A stretch of DNA of 64,000 bases from Rubellimicrobium sp. (GCA_020852925.1 JADYZU010000020.1:62001-126000); one strand, 5' to 3'. Positions 1 to 8,922 are shown, counted from the first letter of the stretch. Program-made: numbers and translations. The notes: generated by a model not told the origin, from the sequence alone.

Positions 1-399
1 GCAAGCAGATCAAGAAACATGTCATCCTCCCTGCCCTCCTTAAGAAATAAAGAGTCTGTAAAGGAAAGATGTATATGGACCGTGGACAACAGGACCGGCG
101 ACGATTCCTCCCGGTGTTGCCCACAGGCTGCGGGAACAACTCCAAGGGACCAGGAAAGGAAAGAATAAGGCAACAGATTGATAGCTTGACGAAAATCCGG
201 CAACGACACGGTTTTCGTTCCCTTGACTCCGTCAGGATGGGGGGGTTTTCCACAACGGGGACTTATCCTTTGTCCCTGTGGGTGGTCACACGGACGACTC
301 TCGGTTCGCGGGCCTTCGGTCGCGGTCCTGTGCGATTGACCGCCAGGCATCCCCGTCCCATACCCGTCCGATCCAGAGGTTTTCCCGGTTCTTGTCCAC
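1..399. other. Gene-free region with DnaA-box-like and GANTC sites; candidate oriC
   Basis: No credible gene lies here; the open frames have no recognisable protein family. DnaA-box-like sequences (consensus TTWTNCACA) occur at 246-254 (TTTTCCACA, full match), 392-400 (TTGTCCACA), 117-125 (TTGCCCACA) and, on the minus strand, 81-89 (TTGTCCACG). Four GANTC (CcrM methyltransferase) sites sit at 52-56, 103-107, 225-229 and 296-300, several times the density expected at this base composition. Positions 41-78 are AT-rich compared with the surroundings. In alphaproteobacteria such as Caulobacter the origin lies next to the maf-aroE-coaE-dnaQ block, which follows directly here. Origin function is inference, and the left part is cut by the window. 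Confidence 0.5.
246..254 (+). promoter_or_regulatory. DnaA box (TTTTCCACA)
   Basis: Exact match to the relaxed DnaA consensus TTWTNCACA. It is the strongest of four similar nonamers between position 80 and the maf start codon. Confidence 0.5.
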
Positions 400-1002
400 A
401 TGCCCGACACTGCCCTGTTCACCCTGGCCTCCGGCTCGACCATCCGGGCGGCGCTGCTTGGGAATGCCGGCCTCCGGTTCGACGTGGCGCCCCCCACCCT
501 GGACGAGGGGCGCGCCCGTGCACAGTACCGGCAAGCCGGGCTTGATGCCGGGGAACTTGCCCTGGCCCTGGCCCGGGACAAGGCGGTGGAGGTCAGCGCG
601 GGCCGGGATGGCCTCATCCTTGGTTGTGACCAGATTCTCGAGGTGGAAGGTGACATCCTGACCAAACCGCTGGATTCCGATGATGCGCACGCACAACTTG
701 CGCGCCTGTCGGGCCGGACCCACCGCCTGTTGACCGCCGCCGTGTTCGTCGAGGGCGGCTGTCCCCTCTGGCAGCACCTTGCCGAAGCGCGCCTGACCAT
801 GCACCCGCTCTCATCCGGGTTCATCGACGCCTATGTTGCGCGCACCTGGGACCGGATTCGTCACTCGGTCGGCTGTTATCAGCTCGAATCCGAAGGAGTG
901 CGGCTTTTCCGTGAGGTCGAGGGCAGCTATTTTTCCATCCTGGGCCTCCCCCTCGTGGAGGTTCTGGGCTTTCTCGTCGAGACAGGCAGGGCAACGACAT
1001 GA
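400..1002 (+). CDS. maf: Maf family nucleoside triphosphate pyrophosphatase
   Basis: A 200-residue protein of the Maf/HAM1-like fold, a family that hydrolyses non-canonical or modified nucleotides (dTTP/UTP or m7GTP depending on the branch) to the monophosphate and diphosphate. The N-terminal LASGST-x-R-x3-LL (residues 9-20) is a variant of the usual LASxSPRRxxLL loop, with the SPRR proline replaced. The conserved DQ pair is at residues 77-78 (GCDQIL) and a family lysine follows LARD at 61. Length is normal. The ATG overlaps the last base of a DnaA-box-like sequence. The stop overlaps the aroE start (ATGA), so this begins a maf-aroE-coaE-dnaQ translationally coupled operon. The altered loop makes the substrate branch (YhdE or YceF) unclear. 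Confidence 0.9.
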   Translation: MPDTALFTLASGSTIRAALLGNAGLRFDVAPPTLDEGRARAQYRQAGLDAGELALALARDKAVEVSAGRDGLILGCDQILEVEGDILTKPLDSDDAHAQLARLSGRTHRLLTAAVFVEGGCPLWQHLAEARLTMHPLSSGFIDAYVARTWDRIRHSVGCYQLESEGVRLFREVEGSYFSILGLPLVEVLGFLVETGRATT

Positions 1003-1832
1003 GCGACAACAGGATCCCCCTTGCCGGCGTGATCGGCAATCCGGTCTCGCATTCCCGTTCGCCGCGGCTGCATCGCCACTGGCTCGGACGTTACGGTATC
1101 GCCGGGGATTATGTCCCCCTCCACGTCGAGGAGCGCCACCTGGAACAGGTGATCCGCGCGCTGCCGCACATGGGCTTCGTCGGCTGCAACATCACCATCC
1201 CCCACAAGGAAGCGGCCCTGCGCATCGCCGATCAGGTTAGCGACCGCGCCACGCTGATCGGGGCGGCAAATACGCTGATCTTCCGTACCGATGGATCGAT
1301 TCACGCCGATAACACGGATGGTTACGGGTTCATGGCCAATTTGCGGGCCGGCGCCCCGGACTGGCAGCCGGACAGCGGTCCCGCCGCGATCCTGGGTGCG
1401 GGTGGCGCCGCGCGGGCGGTTGTCGTCGCCCTGATCGAGGCCGGCGTGCCCGAGATCATGATCGCCAACCGCACCCGTGCCCGGGCCGAGGATCTGCGCG
1501 CCGAATTCGGCCCGCGCCTGACCGTTGTGGACTGGGTTCAGGCCGGGAACATGATCGAAGGTGCCGAACTCGTCGTGAACACCACCTCGCTCGGCATGAC
1601 CGGGCAGCCGGAATTGCGTGTCCCGCTCGACGGGTTGCATGCCGGGCAGATCGTGACCGATCTGGTCTATTCCCCGCTGCAAACCCGCCTTCTGGCCATG
1701 GCCAAAGAGGCGGGTTGCACTACGGTTGACGGTCTTGGAATGCTGCTGCATCAGGCCGTGCCCGCGTTCGAGCGCTGGTTCGGCCGCCGTCCCGAGGTGG
1801 ATCAGGCCCTGCGCAGCGCCGTCCTCGCATGA
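999..1832 (+). CDS. aroE: Shikimate dehydrogenase
   Basis: A 277-residue NADP-dependent enzyme reducing 3-dehydroshikimate to shikimate in chorismate synthesis. Visible landmarks: the shikimate-binding SHSRSP segment (17-22), catalytic Lys70 in IPHK, catalytic Asp107 in NTDG, the glycine-rich nucleotide loop GAGGAARA (133-140), and NRTR (157-160), whose arginine typically contacts the NADP phosphate. Length fits the family. It overlaps maf upstream and coaE downstream by four bases each. Confidence 0.96.
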   Translation: MSDNRIPLAGVIGNPVSHSRSPRLHRHWLGRYGIAGDYVPLHVEERHLEQVIRALPHMGFVGCNITIPHKEAALRIADQVSDRATLIGAANTLIFRTDGSIHADNTDGYGFMANLRAGAPDWQPDSGPAAILGAGGAARAVVVALIEAGVPEIMIANRTRARAEDLRAEFGPRLTVVDWVQAGNMIEGAELVVNTTSLGMTGQPELRVPLDGLHAGQIVTDLVYSPLQTRLLAMAKEAGCTTVDGLGMLLHQAVPAFERWFGRRPEVDQALRSAVLA

Positions 1833-2422
1833 CCTATGTGCTTGGCCTGACCGGCTCGATCGGCATGGGCAAGACCGCGACCGCCGCCCTGTTTGCCGCG
1901 GCCGGCCTGCCGGTCTGGGATGCCGACGCCGCCGTGCATCGCCTCTATGGCGTGGGTGGCGCGGCGGTCTGGCCCGTGGCCGCGCTCTATCCCGATGCGG
2001 TCCGGGACGGTGCCCTTTCGCGCGAGCGGTTGAGAGAGATCGTCGCTGCCGATCCGGTCGCGCTCGACCGGATCGAGGGGATCGTCCACCCGCTTCTTGC
2101 CGCCGACCGCGCGCACTTTCTGGCGGGCGTGACAGAGGATATCGCCGTGCTCGATATCCCGCTCCTGTTCGAGACCGGACTGGACAAGCTGTGCGACGGC
2201 GTCGCCGTGGTCAGCGCCCCGCCCGAGGTGCAACGCGCCCGTGTCCTTGCCCGCCCCGGCATGGACGAGGCCCGGCTCACGCATCTGCTGAGCCGTCAGA
2301 TGCCGGACTCCGAAAAGCGCGCCCGCGCCACCTGGGTGATCGAGACCCTGACCCCCGACAGCGCCCGCGACAGGGTTGCGGACATCATCCGTGCCATCAG
2401 AAAGGACCGGCCCGATGCGTGA
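1829..2422 (+). CDS. coaE: Dephospho-CoA kinase
   Basis: A 197-residue P-loop kinase performing the last step of coenzyme A synthesis, ATP-dependent phosphorylation of the 3'-hydroxyl of dephospho-CoA. The N-terminus carries the Walker A loop GSIGMGKT (9-16), followed by the WDADAAVH substrate segment and DIPLLFE typical of CoaE. The start overlaps the aroE stop, and the dnaQ start lies inside its last codons (eight-base overlap). Cytosolic; length normal. Confidence 0.95.
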   Translation: MTYVLGLTGSIGMGKTATAALFAAAGLPVWDADAAVHRLYGVGGAAVWPVAALYPDAVRDGALSRERLREIVAADPVALDRIEGIVHPLLAADRAHFLAGVTEDIAVLDIPLLFETGLDKLCDGVAVVSAPPEVQRARVLARPGMDEARLTHLLSRQMPDSEKRARATWVIETLTPDSARDRVADIIRAIRKDRPDA

Positions 2423-3149
2423 GATCGTCCTTGATACCGAAACCACCGGGTTCGAGCCCGAACAGGGCGACCGGATCGTTGAAATCGGCGCGATCGAACT
2501 GATCAACCACATGCCGACCCGGCGCAGTTTTCATCGCTACATCAACCCCGAACGGCCGATGCCTGCCGGCGCGTTCGAGGTGCACGGCATCGGCGTGGAC
2601 CTGCTCGAACCGCCGCGCCCGCCTGCGCCGGGGCAGATCACCCTGCGCGACAAGCCGGTGTTCTCTGCGGTCATCGGCGAATTCCTGGAATTCATCGGCG
2701 ATGCCCGACTGGTCATCCACAACGCCACTTTCGACATGCGGTTTCTGAACTTCCAGCTGCGTCAGGCCGGATTGCAGCCGATTCCGCAGGATCGGGCGAT
2801 CGACACCCTGGCAATGGCGCGCAGCCGGTTTCCCGGCGCGCCGGCCACGCTCGATGCGCTGTGCCGCCGGTTCGGCATCGACAATTCGTCACGCACGCTT
2901 CACGGCGCGCTGCTCGACAGTGAAATCCTGGCCGAAGCCTACCTTGAACTGATCGGTGGACGGCAGCCGGATCTGGTCCTTGCCCCGGTTGCCACGCGCA
3001 AGCCGGGGGATGCCGGGGCAGCGGACGACTGGCGCCCCGGCCCCCGGCCCCGCCCCCTGCCCCCCGGCCTGACCGAGGAAGAGCGCCTCGCGCACGAGGC
3101 GCATGTCGCCACGTTGGGCGACGGGGCCCTGTGGCGCAAGATCGGCTGA
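2415..3149 (+). CDS. dnaQ: DNA polymerase III epsilon subunit (3'-5' proofreading exonuclease)
   Basis: A DEDDh exonuclease of 244 residues from the chosen ATG at 2415; an upstream in-frame ATG at 2376 lies deep within coaE and would add 13 residues without family similarity. Exo I is DTETTG (Asp7 and Glu9), Exo II is HNATFD, and Exo III is the C-terminal H-G-A-L-L-D stretch. The protein proofreads for the replicative polymerase through contact of its C-terminal tail with DnaE and the clamp. It closes the maf-aroE-coaE-dnaQ operon and converges on secB, 16 bases away. Confidence 0.94.
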   Translation: MREIVLDTETTGFEPEQGDRIVEIGAIELINHMPTRRSFHRYINPERPMPAGAFEVHGIGVDLLEPPRPPAPGQITLRDKPVFSAVIGEFLEFIGDARLVIHNATFDMRFLNFQLRQAGLQPIPQDRAIDTLAMARSRFPGAPATLDALCRRFGIDNSSRTLHGALLDSEILAEAYLELIGGRQPDLVLAPVATRKPGDAGAADDWRPGPRPRPLPPGLTEEERLAHEAHVATLGDGALWRKIG

Positions 3150-3165
3150 GGCCCCGCGAAGGGTC

Positions 3166-3702
3166 TCAGGCGTTCGCCACCGGCGCCACCGCTGCCGCCT
3201 GCTGCGACTGCATGCGGCGCGCGATCTCGCTGCGATAGATCTGGAGAAAGTCGATCATCTCGAGATTGAGCGGCGGAAAACCGCCATCGCGGGTCACGTC
3301 GCTGACGATGCGGCGCAGAAAGGGAAAGGTGATGCGCGGGCATTCGATCATCAGATAGGGATGAAGCTGTTCCTCGCTCACCCCTTCGATGTGAAAGACC
3401 CCGGCATATTCGATCTCGAGGAGGAACAGCGTCTCGCCCGAACCTTTGGACCGGTTCGTGACATTCAGCTTGGTGATGACCTCATACTGGTTTTCCGTCG
3501 ACCGCTTGCGCGCGTCGAGGTTCACCTGGACCGCGATCTCGGGCTGAAGTTCGCCGTTTAGGCCCTTCTGCATCAGCACGTTCTCGAACGAGAGGTCGCG
3601 CACATACTGCCCGATCACCCGTTGCGTCACCTTCTGGGCGCCTGCCGGCGCCGTGCCCGCCGGCGCGGGTGCGGGATCAGCCGGATTGGGATTGTCGGTC
3701 AT
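3166..3702 (-). CDS. secB: Protein-export chaperone SecB
   Basis: A 178-residue cytosolic tetrameric chaperone that keeps preproteins unfolded and delivers them to SecA. After a Pro/Ala-rich leader of about 22 residues the SecB fold begins with QYVRDLSFEN and continues with a conserved core rich in aromatic and acidic residues (LFLLEIEYAGVF, then ECPRITFPFLRRIVSD). Length is typical for alphaproteobacteria. It lies downstream of fxsA on the same strand and converges with dnaQ. Confidence 0.95.
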   Translation of the reverse strand: MTDNPNPADPAPAPAGTAPAGAQKVTQRVIGQYVRDLSFENVLMQKGLNGELQPEIAVQVNLDARKRSTENQYEVITKLNVTNRSKGSGETLFLLEIEYAGVFHIEGVSEEQLHPYLMIECPRITFPFLRRIVSDVTRDGGFPPLNLEMIDFLQIYRSEIARRMQSQQAAAVAPVANA

Positions 3703-3778
3703 GGGGGGCTCCTGCGGAATTTTCTGCCCGGGCTTTATCAGCCTGGCCGCACCTTCTCAACTGTTGGTGCGGCGGGGC

Positions 3779-4264
3779 TCAGTGGCGGGTCCAGCCCGAC
3801 GGCCCCGCCTGCGGCCGGTTGCCTGGCGTGACATCGGTGAACTCGCCCTCGATCACGCGATCCCCGGTCGGGCGGCGCGGGTAACCGCCACGCGCCTCCA
3901 CGACGACCGAGGCACGCATGACCGCGCGCGCCTGCATCGCCCGGTAGAGGGCCGCCCGCACTGGCGGCAGCAAGAGCGCAAGCGCGATCAGGTCCGAAAG
4001 GAATCCGGGCAGGATCAACAGGATCCCGGCCACCATCACCATCGCCGCATCGAACAGGGCCCCGCCCGGATCCCGTCCGTCGCGCATCGTCTGCCCGAGC
4101 AAACGGATCCCGCGCAGACCGTGCCCGCGCAACAGAAGGACGCCCAGCGCCGCCGACCCCACCACCAGCGCAAGCGTGGCCCCGGCGCCGATCAGGCCGC
4201 CGATCCGGATGAACAAAGCGATCTCGATCAGGGGCAGGGCGACAAGGGCTGCGAATGCCCACAT
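3779..4264 (-). CDS. fxsA: FxsA family membrane protein
   Basis: A small inner-membrane protein of 161 residues from the chosen ATG at 4264 (MWAFAALVALPLIEIALF). The frame opens further upstream, but the extra 21 residues are polar and absent from the family. Three or four hydrophobic segments are followed by an Arg/Pro/Gly-rich tail. FxsA was named because excess protein relieves phage T7 exclusion by the F plasmid; its cellular role is unknown. It diverges from the tim44-like gene and precedes secB, an order common in alphaproteobacteria. Confidence 0.88.
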   Translation of the reverse strand: MWAFAALVALPLIEIALFIRIGGLIGAGATLALVVGSAALGVLLLRGHGLRGIRLLGQTMRDGRDPGGALFDAAMVMVAGILLILPGFLSDLIALALLLPPVRAALYRAMQARAVMRASVVVEARGGYPRRPTGDRVIEGEFTDVTPGNRPQAGPSGWTRH

Positions 4265-4376
4265 GGGCGTTGTCCTTTCCGGTCGATGGCTTTCCCGGGG
4301 GCAGGTGGACTTGCCGCCGGTCCTCACCTACATAAGTCCGGTCACGAGGATTGCCAGACCGGCGCGAGAGGACATA

Positions 4377-5039
4377 ATGAATTCGCCCATCATCCAGCTT
4401 CTGGTCCTTGCCGGGATCGCGGTTTTTCTCATCCTCAAGCTGCGTTCCGTCCTGGGAAGCCGCGAAGGCTTCGAGCGCCCGCCCGAAGCCCTTCCCGAGG
4501 CTCGCCCCCCCGCGCGCGCCCGCGATTTCGAAGTGATCGAAGGCACGCCCGACCGCGACATCATCGACAACGTCCCCGAAGGCAGCCCCGCCGCCCGCGC
4601 CCTTGCGCAGATGAAGCGGGCCGAACCCGCGTTCAGTGTCAGCGAATTCCTCGTGGGCGCACGCGGCGCCTACGAGATGATCCTGATGGCGTTCGAACGT
4701 GGCGAACTCGAACAGGTGCGCGCCTTTCTGGCGCCCGAAGTGCACGACGCCCTCGCCTCGGTCGTGGCCGACCGCGCCGCCAAGGGCCTCCGGGTCGAGG
4801 CGACCTTCGGCGGCATCTCGAGCCTGCAACTGCGCGATGCCGAATTCGACCAGAACACCCGCGAGGCCGAGATTACGGTTGTCTTCGGCGGTGAGTTCAC
4901 CTCGGTGGTGCGCGATGCCGAGGGCAAGGTGATCGAAGGCAGCGCGAACGAGATCCGCCGCCAGCGCGACGTCTGGACCTTCGCCCGCACCATGGGCGCC
5001 AACGATCCGAACTGGCATCTGGTCGCCACCGGCGACTAG
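4377..5039 (+). CDS. Tim44/TimA family membrane-anchored protein
   Basis: A 220-residue protein with an N-terminal transmembrane anchor (PIIQLLVLAGIAVFLIL, about residues 4-20), a charged Pro/Arg-rich linker, and a C-terminal Tim44-like domain from about residue 80, including FLVGARGAYEMIL and a final TFART...W segment. Bacterial members resemble the matrix side of the mitochondrial import motor subunit Tim44; in Caulobacter a homologue (TimA) is associated with the inner membrane, but its role is not settled. It is adjacent to fxsA-secB, so an envelope or export role is plausible. ATG 4377 is chosen because the anchor begins there. Confidence 0.88.
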   Translation: MNSPIIQLLVLAGIAVFLILKLRSVLGSREGFERPPEALPEARPPARARDFEVIEGTPDRDIIDNVPEGSPAARALAQMKRAEPAFSVSEFLVGARGAYEMILMAFERGELEQVRAFLAPEVHDALASVVADRAAKGLRVEATFGGISSLQLRDAEFDQNTREAEITVVFGGEFTSVVRDAEGKVIEGSANEIRRQRDVWTFARTMGANDPNWHLVATGD

Positions 5040-5062
5040 GCCCGGATGACCGGGCCGGACCG

Positions 5063-5950
5063 ATGACACAGATCCCTCCCCTGCCCGACGCGGCGCTTTC
5101 GGGTGCCGGGGCTGCGCTGTCGGCCTATCTGCGCACCCGCCCCGCCGACTGGCCGCAACCCGCCCCGGGCGAGGACGCGGCCGCCTTCCTCTCTGCCGCC
5201 TTTCGGCCGCACAGGCCAAAGGATGACGGCACCCCCCTGTTCACCGGCTATTTCGAGCCCGAAATCGACGCGAGTCCCGATCCTGTCGGCCGCTTTCGCC
5301 ATCCGCTCTATCGCCTGCCTCCGGATCCGGGCCATGATCACGCCGCGATCCTTGCCGGTGCCCTTGCCGGGCGCGGTCTCGAAATCGCCTGGCTGGCCGA
5401 TCCGGTCGAAAGGTTCTTTCTTCAGGTGCAGGGCTCGGGCCGGTTGCGTCTGACCGATGGCCGGGTGCTGCGCCTCGGCTATGCCGGGCAGAACGGCCAT
5501 CCCTACCGCTCTCTCGGGCGCGAGATGGTGGCGCGCGGCCTGATCCCCCAGGACCGGATCGGCGCCGACACCATGCGCGCCTGGTTCCGTGACAACCCGG
5601 ACCGGGTGACCGAACTCCTGATCCTCAATCCCTCCTGGGTCTATTTCCGCGAACTGACCGGCCTGGGCCCAGACGATGGCCCGATCGGCACCGCCGGCGT
5701 GCCGCTGGTCCCGATGGTGTCGCTGGCCGTCGATCCGGCGCATGTGCCGCTTGGGGCGCCGGTGCTGCTGAACACCACGGTCGATGGCGCGCCGTTCCTG
5801 CGGCTCATGGTGGCGCAGGATACCGGGGGGGCGATTCGCGGCGCACAGCGCGGCGACATCTATTTCGGCACCGGCGCCCGGGCCGGACTGCGCGCCGGTC
5901 GGCAGAACGCCCCGGGATGCCTGACCGTCCTGCTGCCCCGGGACATGTGA
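5063..5950 (+). CDS. mltA: MltA-family lytic murein transglycosylase
   Basis: A 295-residue MltA-type enzyme that cleaves the MurNAc-GlcNAc bond in peptidoglycan with formation of 1,6-anhydro-MurNAc. The barrel region includes FTGYFEP, FFLQVQGSGRL and YAGQNGHPY; the C-terminal 3D domain has AQDTGGAIRG and RGDIYFG with the conserved aspartates. It lies 23 bases after the tim44-like gene and its stop overlaps the smr start (TGATG). Unusually, no signal peptide or lipobox is visible from this ATG and I see no better upstream start, so the export route is unclear. Confidence 0.9.
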   Translation: MTQIPPLPDAALSGAGAALSAYLRTRPADWPQPAPGEDAAAFLSAAFRPHRPKDDGTPLFTGYFEPEIDASPDPVGRFRHPLYRLPPDPGHDHAAILAGALAGRGLEIAWLADPVERFFLQVQGSGRLRLTDGRVLRLGYAGQNGHPYRSLGREMVARGLIPQDRIGADTMRAWFRDNPDRVTELLILNPSWVYFRELTGLGPDDGPIGTAGVPLVPMVSLAVDPAHVPLGAPVLLNTTVDGAPFLRLMVAQDTGGAIRGAQRGDIYFGTGARAGLRAGRQNAPGCLTVLLPRDM

Positions 5951-6540
5951 TGCGCCGCCGCCAGATCTCGCCCGAAGAGCGCGCGCTCTGGGACCATGTG
6001 GTGCGCGGGGCCGAACCCCTGCACCGCCCGCTCCGGCAGGATCCGCCTGCCCCTACCCCCGCCCCTCCCCCGGTTTCCGAGCGGCGAAATCCGCCCCCGC
6101 CCCCTCCGCTCCAGCCTTTCCGCATGGGGGAACGCGCCGACCACCGCCACGGCGGCGATCTGATCTCCGGCCTGCTCGATTCCCGCGTCCGCCTGCCGCT
6201 GCGCATGGACGCCCGCCTGCATGGCCGGATGAAGCGCGGCCGGGTCGAGCCGGAGGCTCGCATCGACCTGCACGGCATGACCCTCGCCCAGGCGCATGGC
6301 GCGCTGATCCGGTTTGTCCTCGCCTCGCAGCCCCAGGGGCGCCGGCTTGTCCTGGTCATCACCGGCAAGGGCCGCCCCCGGTCCGGGGATGCCGCCACCC
6401 CGCCGGGCCGTGGCCTCCTGCGCGAACAGGTGCCCGAATGGCTGATGCTGCCGCCGCTTTCGGCCCTCGTCCTCGAGGTCGCCCAGGCCCACCAGAGCCA
6501 TGGCGGCGGCGGTGCCCTCTATGTCTATCTGCGGCGTTGA
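5950..6540 (+). CDS. Smr-domain protein
   Basis: A 196-residue protein with a Pro-rich, probably disordered N-terminal half (about residues 31-55) and a C-terminal Smr domain. The domain shows the hallmark I-D-L-H-G-M-T at 105-111 and TGKG at 138-141, motifs linked to endonuclease activity in MutS2-associated and stand-alone Smr proteins. ATG 5950 overlaps the mltA stop and is preferred over an in-frame ATG 33 bases upstream inside mltA. The function of the bacterial single-domain form is not well known; roles in ribosome rescue and nucleic-acid cleavage have been proposed for relatives. Confidence 0.85.
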   Translation: MRRRQISPEERALWDHVVRGAEPLHRPLRQDPPAPTPAPPPVSERRNPPPPPPLQPFRMGERADHRHGGDLISGLLDSRVRLPLRMDARLHGRMKRGRVEPEARIDLHGMTLAQAHGALIRFVLASQPQGRRLVLVITGKGRPRSGDAATPPGRGLLREQVPEWLMLPPLSALVLEVAQAHQSHGGGGALYVYLRR

Positions 6541-6544
6541 CCGC

Positions 6545-7849
6545 TCACAGGACGTAGCGGCTCAGATCGGCCGACCGTGCCAGCTCGCCGATTTCCCGCT
6601 CGACAAAGGCGGCATCGACCACCACCGCGTCGCCCGAACGGTCGGGGGCGGCGAAGGACAGCTCCTCGAACACCCGCTCCATGACCGTATGCAACCGCCG
6701 CGCGCCGATATTCTCGACCGAACGGTTCACCTCGGCGGCGATACGCGCCAGCGCCGCGATCCCGTCTTCGGCAAAGCGTACAGTGACACCTTCGGTTGCC
6801 ATCAGCGCCTCGTATTGCCGGGTCAGCGCGTTTTCCGTCTCGGTCAGGATGCGCACGAAATCCGCCTCGGAAAGCGCCGACAGCTCCACCCTGATCGGCA
6901 ACCGCCCCTGAAGCTCTGGCAGCAGATCCGAGGGCTTGGCCACATGGAACGCGCCCGAGGCGATGAACAGGATATGGTCGGTCCGGACCGGCCCGTGTTT
7001 CGTGCTCACCGTCGTGCCCTCGATCAGCGGCAGCAGATCGCGCTGGACACCCTCGCGGCTGACATCGGCGCCGCGGGTCTCGGCGCGGGCGCAGATCTTG
7101 TCGATCTCGTCCAGAAAGACGATTCCGTTCTCCTGCACCGCCTCCAGCGCCACGCGCGTCACCGCCTCGTCATCAAGCAGCTTGTCCGCCTCCTCGGCGA
7201 TCAGGGCATCGTGGCTCTGCGCCACCGTCATGCGCTTCTTCACCCGGCGCTGACCGAAGGCCTTGCCGAACAGGTCGCCCAGATTCATCATCCCGCCCAT
7301 CATGCCGGGCTGGCCGGGGATCTCGAATCCCATGGGGCCCGAGGTATCGGCGAGGTCGAGTTCGATCTCCGTCGCGTCCAGCTCCCCGGCCTTCAGCTTG
7401 CGCCGGAACATCTCGCGCGTGGACTCGCGCGCGTCCGGCCCGGCGATGGCGGCGATCACCCGGTCCTCGGCCGCGGCCCAGGCACGCGCCTTCACCTCCT
7501 CGCGCATGGCAGCGCGAGTCTGGACGATGGCGCTATCCACCAGGTCGCGCACGATCTGCTCGACATCGCGGCCGACATAGCCCACCTCGGTGAACTTGGT
7601 CGCCTCGACCTTGATGAAGGGCGCCCGTGCAAGCCGGGCAAGGCGCCGGCTGATCTCGGTCTTGCCCACGCCGGTCGGCCCGATCATCAGGATGTTCTTG
7701 GGATAGACCTCCTCGCGCATCTCCGGCCCGAGCTGCTTGCGCCGCCAGCGGTTGCGCAGCGCCACCGCCACCGCCCGCTTGGCATCGCGCTGGCCGATGA
7801 TGAAACGGTCAAGTTCGGAAACGATCTCGCGCGGGGTCAGGTCGGTCAT
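6545..7849 (-). CDS. hslU: ATP-dependent protease ATPase subunit HslU
   Basis: A 434-residue AAA+ unfoldase that feeds substrates to the HslV peptidase. From the chosen ATG at 7849 ([10 protein letters not shown]) the Walker A loop GPTGVGKT is at 57-64; the I-domain, Walker B (FLDEIDKI) and C-terminal sensor region follow, ending in SRYVL, the tail that docks into HslV. In-frame sequence upstream of 7849 is unrelated to the family. hslV lies upstream on the same strand, separated by 130 bases that hold a repeat element with a hairpin. Confidence 0.97.
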   Translation of the reverse strand: MTDLTPREIVSELDRFIIGQRDAKRAVAVALRNRWRRKQLGPEMREEVYPKNILMIGPTGVGKTEISRRLARLARAPFIKVEATKFTEVGYVGRDVEQIVRDLVDSAIVQTRAAMREEVKARAWAAAEDRVIAAIAGPDARESTREMFRRKLKAGELDATEIELDLADTSGPMGFEIPGQPGMMGGMMNLGDLFGKAFGQRRVKKRMTVAQSHDALIAEEADKLLDDEAVTRVALEAVQENGIVFLDEIDKICARAETRGADVSREGVQRDLLPLIEGTTVSTKHGPVRTDHILFIASGAFHVAKPSDLLPELQGRLPIRVELSALSEADFVRILTETENALTRQYEALMATEGVTVRFAEDGIAALARIAAEVNRSVENIGARRLHTVMERVFEELSFAAPDRSGDAVVVDAAFVEREIGELARSADLSRYVL

Positions 7850-7915
7850 GTCGGTCCCTCGTGGCAACGCGGTGCAGATAATCGGCAGCGGGCGGGAATT
7901 GAAGGGCGCGCCCTG

Positions 7916-7970
7916 CCCTTCATCTGTCCACAAATATCCCACGGGGGTCCGGGGGTGTGAAACCCCCGGG
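7916..7970. repeat. Degenerate intergenic repeat with G/C hairpin (hslV-hslU gap)
   Basis: This element resembles the right half of the large palindromic repeat at 21894-21982: CCTTCATCT, then CAAATATCCC, then a hairpin with arms CCGGGGGT (7949-7956) and ACCCCCGG (7962-7969). It sits between hslV and hslU and could act as a processing or attenuation hairpin in their transcript. Confidence 0.6.
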
Positions 7971-7979
7971 GCCTCCGCC

Positions 7980-8540
7980 TCAGCGCCCGCCGATCGTCTC
8001 TACAGTGAGGTTGCCGTTGGTATAGACACAGATATCGGCAGCGATCGCCATGGCGCGCCGCGCGATCGCCTCGGCATCCAGGGCGCCGTCCATCAGCGCC
8101 CGCGCCGCGGCAAGGGCGAACATCCCGCCCGAACCGATCGCCGCGACCTCATGCTCGGGCTCAAGGACATCCCCCGCCCCGGTCAGCACGAACAGCGCGG
8201 TCCCGTCGCTGACGATCAGCATGGCCTCGAGGTTGCGCAGGAACTTGTCGGTGCGCCAGTCCTTGGCCAGCTCGACACAGGCGCGCGCCAGTTGCCCCGG
8301 CGCGGCCTCGAGTTTCTTTTCCAGCCGCTCGAGCAGGGTGAACGCATCCGCGGTCGATCCGGCGAACCCCGCGATCACCTCATGCCCCCCGGGCGACAGC
8401 CGGCGCACCTTGCGCGCCGTGCCCTTGATGACGGTCTGGCCCAGGCTCACCTGTCCGTCGCCCGCGATCACCACGCGCCCGCCCTTGCGCACGCCGATGA
8501 TCGTGGTGCCGTGCCAGCCGGGAAATGCCGGTTCGCTCAT
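7980..8540 (-). CDS. hslV: ATP-dependent protease peptidase subunit HslV
   Basis: A 186-residue proteasome-like Ntn-hydrolase that forms a double hexamer capped by HslU. An 11-residue propeptide ([11 protein letters not shown]) precedes the catalytic Thr12 in TTIIGVRK, matching autoprocessing in relatives. GDGQVSLG, the Lys of KVRR and the GSGG segment are conserved. First gene of the hslV-hslU unit, downstream of trxA on the same strand. Confidence 0.97.
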   Translation of the reverse strand: MSEPAFPGWHGTTIIGVRKGGRVVIAGDGQVSLGQTVIKGTARKVRRLSPGGHEVIAGFAGSTADAFTLLERLEKKLEAAPGQLARACVELAKDWRTDKFLRNLEAMLIVSDGTALFVLTGAGDVLEPEHEVAAIGSGGMFALAAARALMDGALDAEAIARRAMAIAADICVYTNGNLTVETIGGR

Positions 8541-8601
8541 GCTCGGCCTCTCGTTTGCCCCGCCCCCGTGCCCTTTGCGCAGGGGCGGGCACTGGTCCCG
8601 A

Positions 8602-8922
8602 TCACATCGCGGACTTGATCCAGCTTTCCAGCGCGGCCTTGGGCGCCGCGCCGGCGCGGTTCGAGACGATCTGACCGTCCTTGAAGATGAACAGCGCCGG
8701 AATCCCGCGCACGCCCATCTGGGCCGGCAGCGAGGGGTTCTCGTCCACGTTCACCTTGGCGATCTTGACCTTGCCCGCATATTCTTCGGACAGTTCCTCA
8801 AGAGCGGGGCCGATCATGCGGCACGGTCCGCACCATTCGGCCCAGAAATCGACGACGACGGGGATCTGGGACTGGCGCACCTCGGCGTCGAAGGTTGCAT
8901 CGGTCACGGCGACGGTGGCCAT
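8602..8922 (-). CDS. trxA: Thioredoxin
   Basis: A 106-residue cytosolic thioredoxin with active site WCGPC (Cys31 and Cys34) in FWAEWCGPC and the cis-proline segment GVRGIPALF. It reduces disulfides in ribonucleotide reductase and other targets, using thioredoxin reductase and NADPH. It lies 55 bases downstream of addA on the same strand, an arrangement common in Rhodobacterales. Confidence 0.96.
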   Translation of the reverse strand: MATVAVTDATFDAEVRQSQIPVVVDFWAEWCGPCRMIGPALEELSEEYAGKVKIAKVNVDENPSLPAQMGVRGIPALFIFKDGQIVSNRAGAAPKAALESWIKSAM

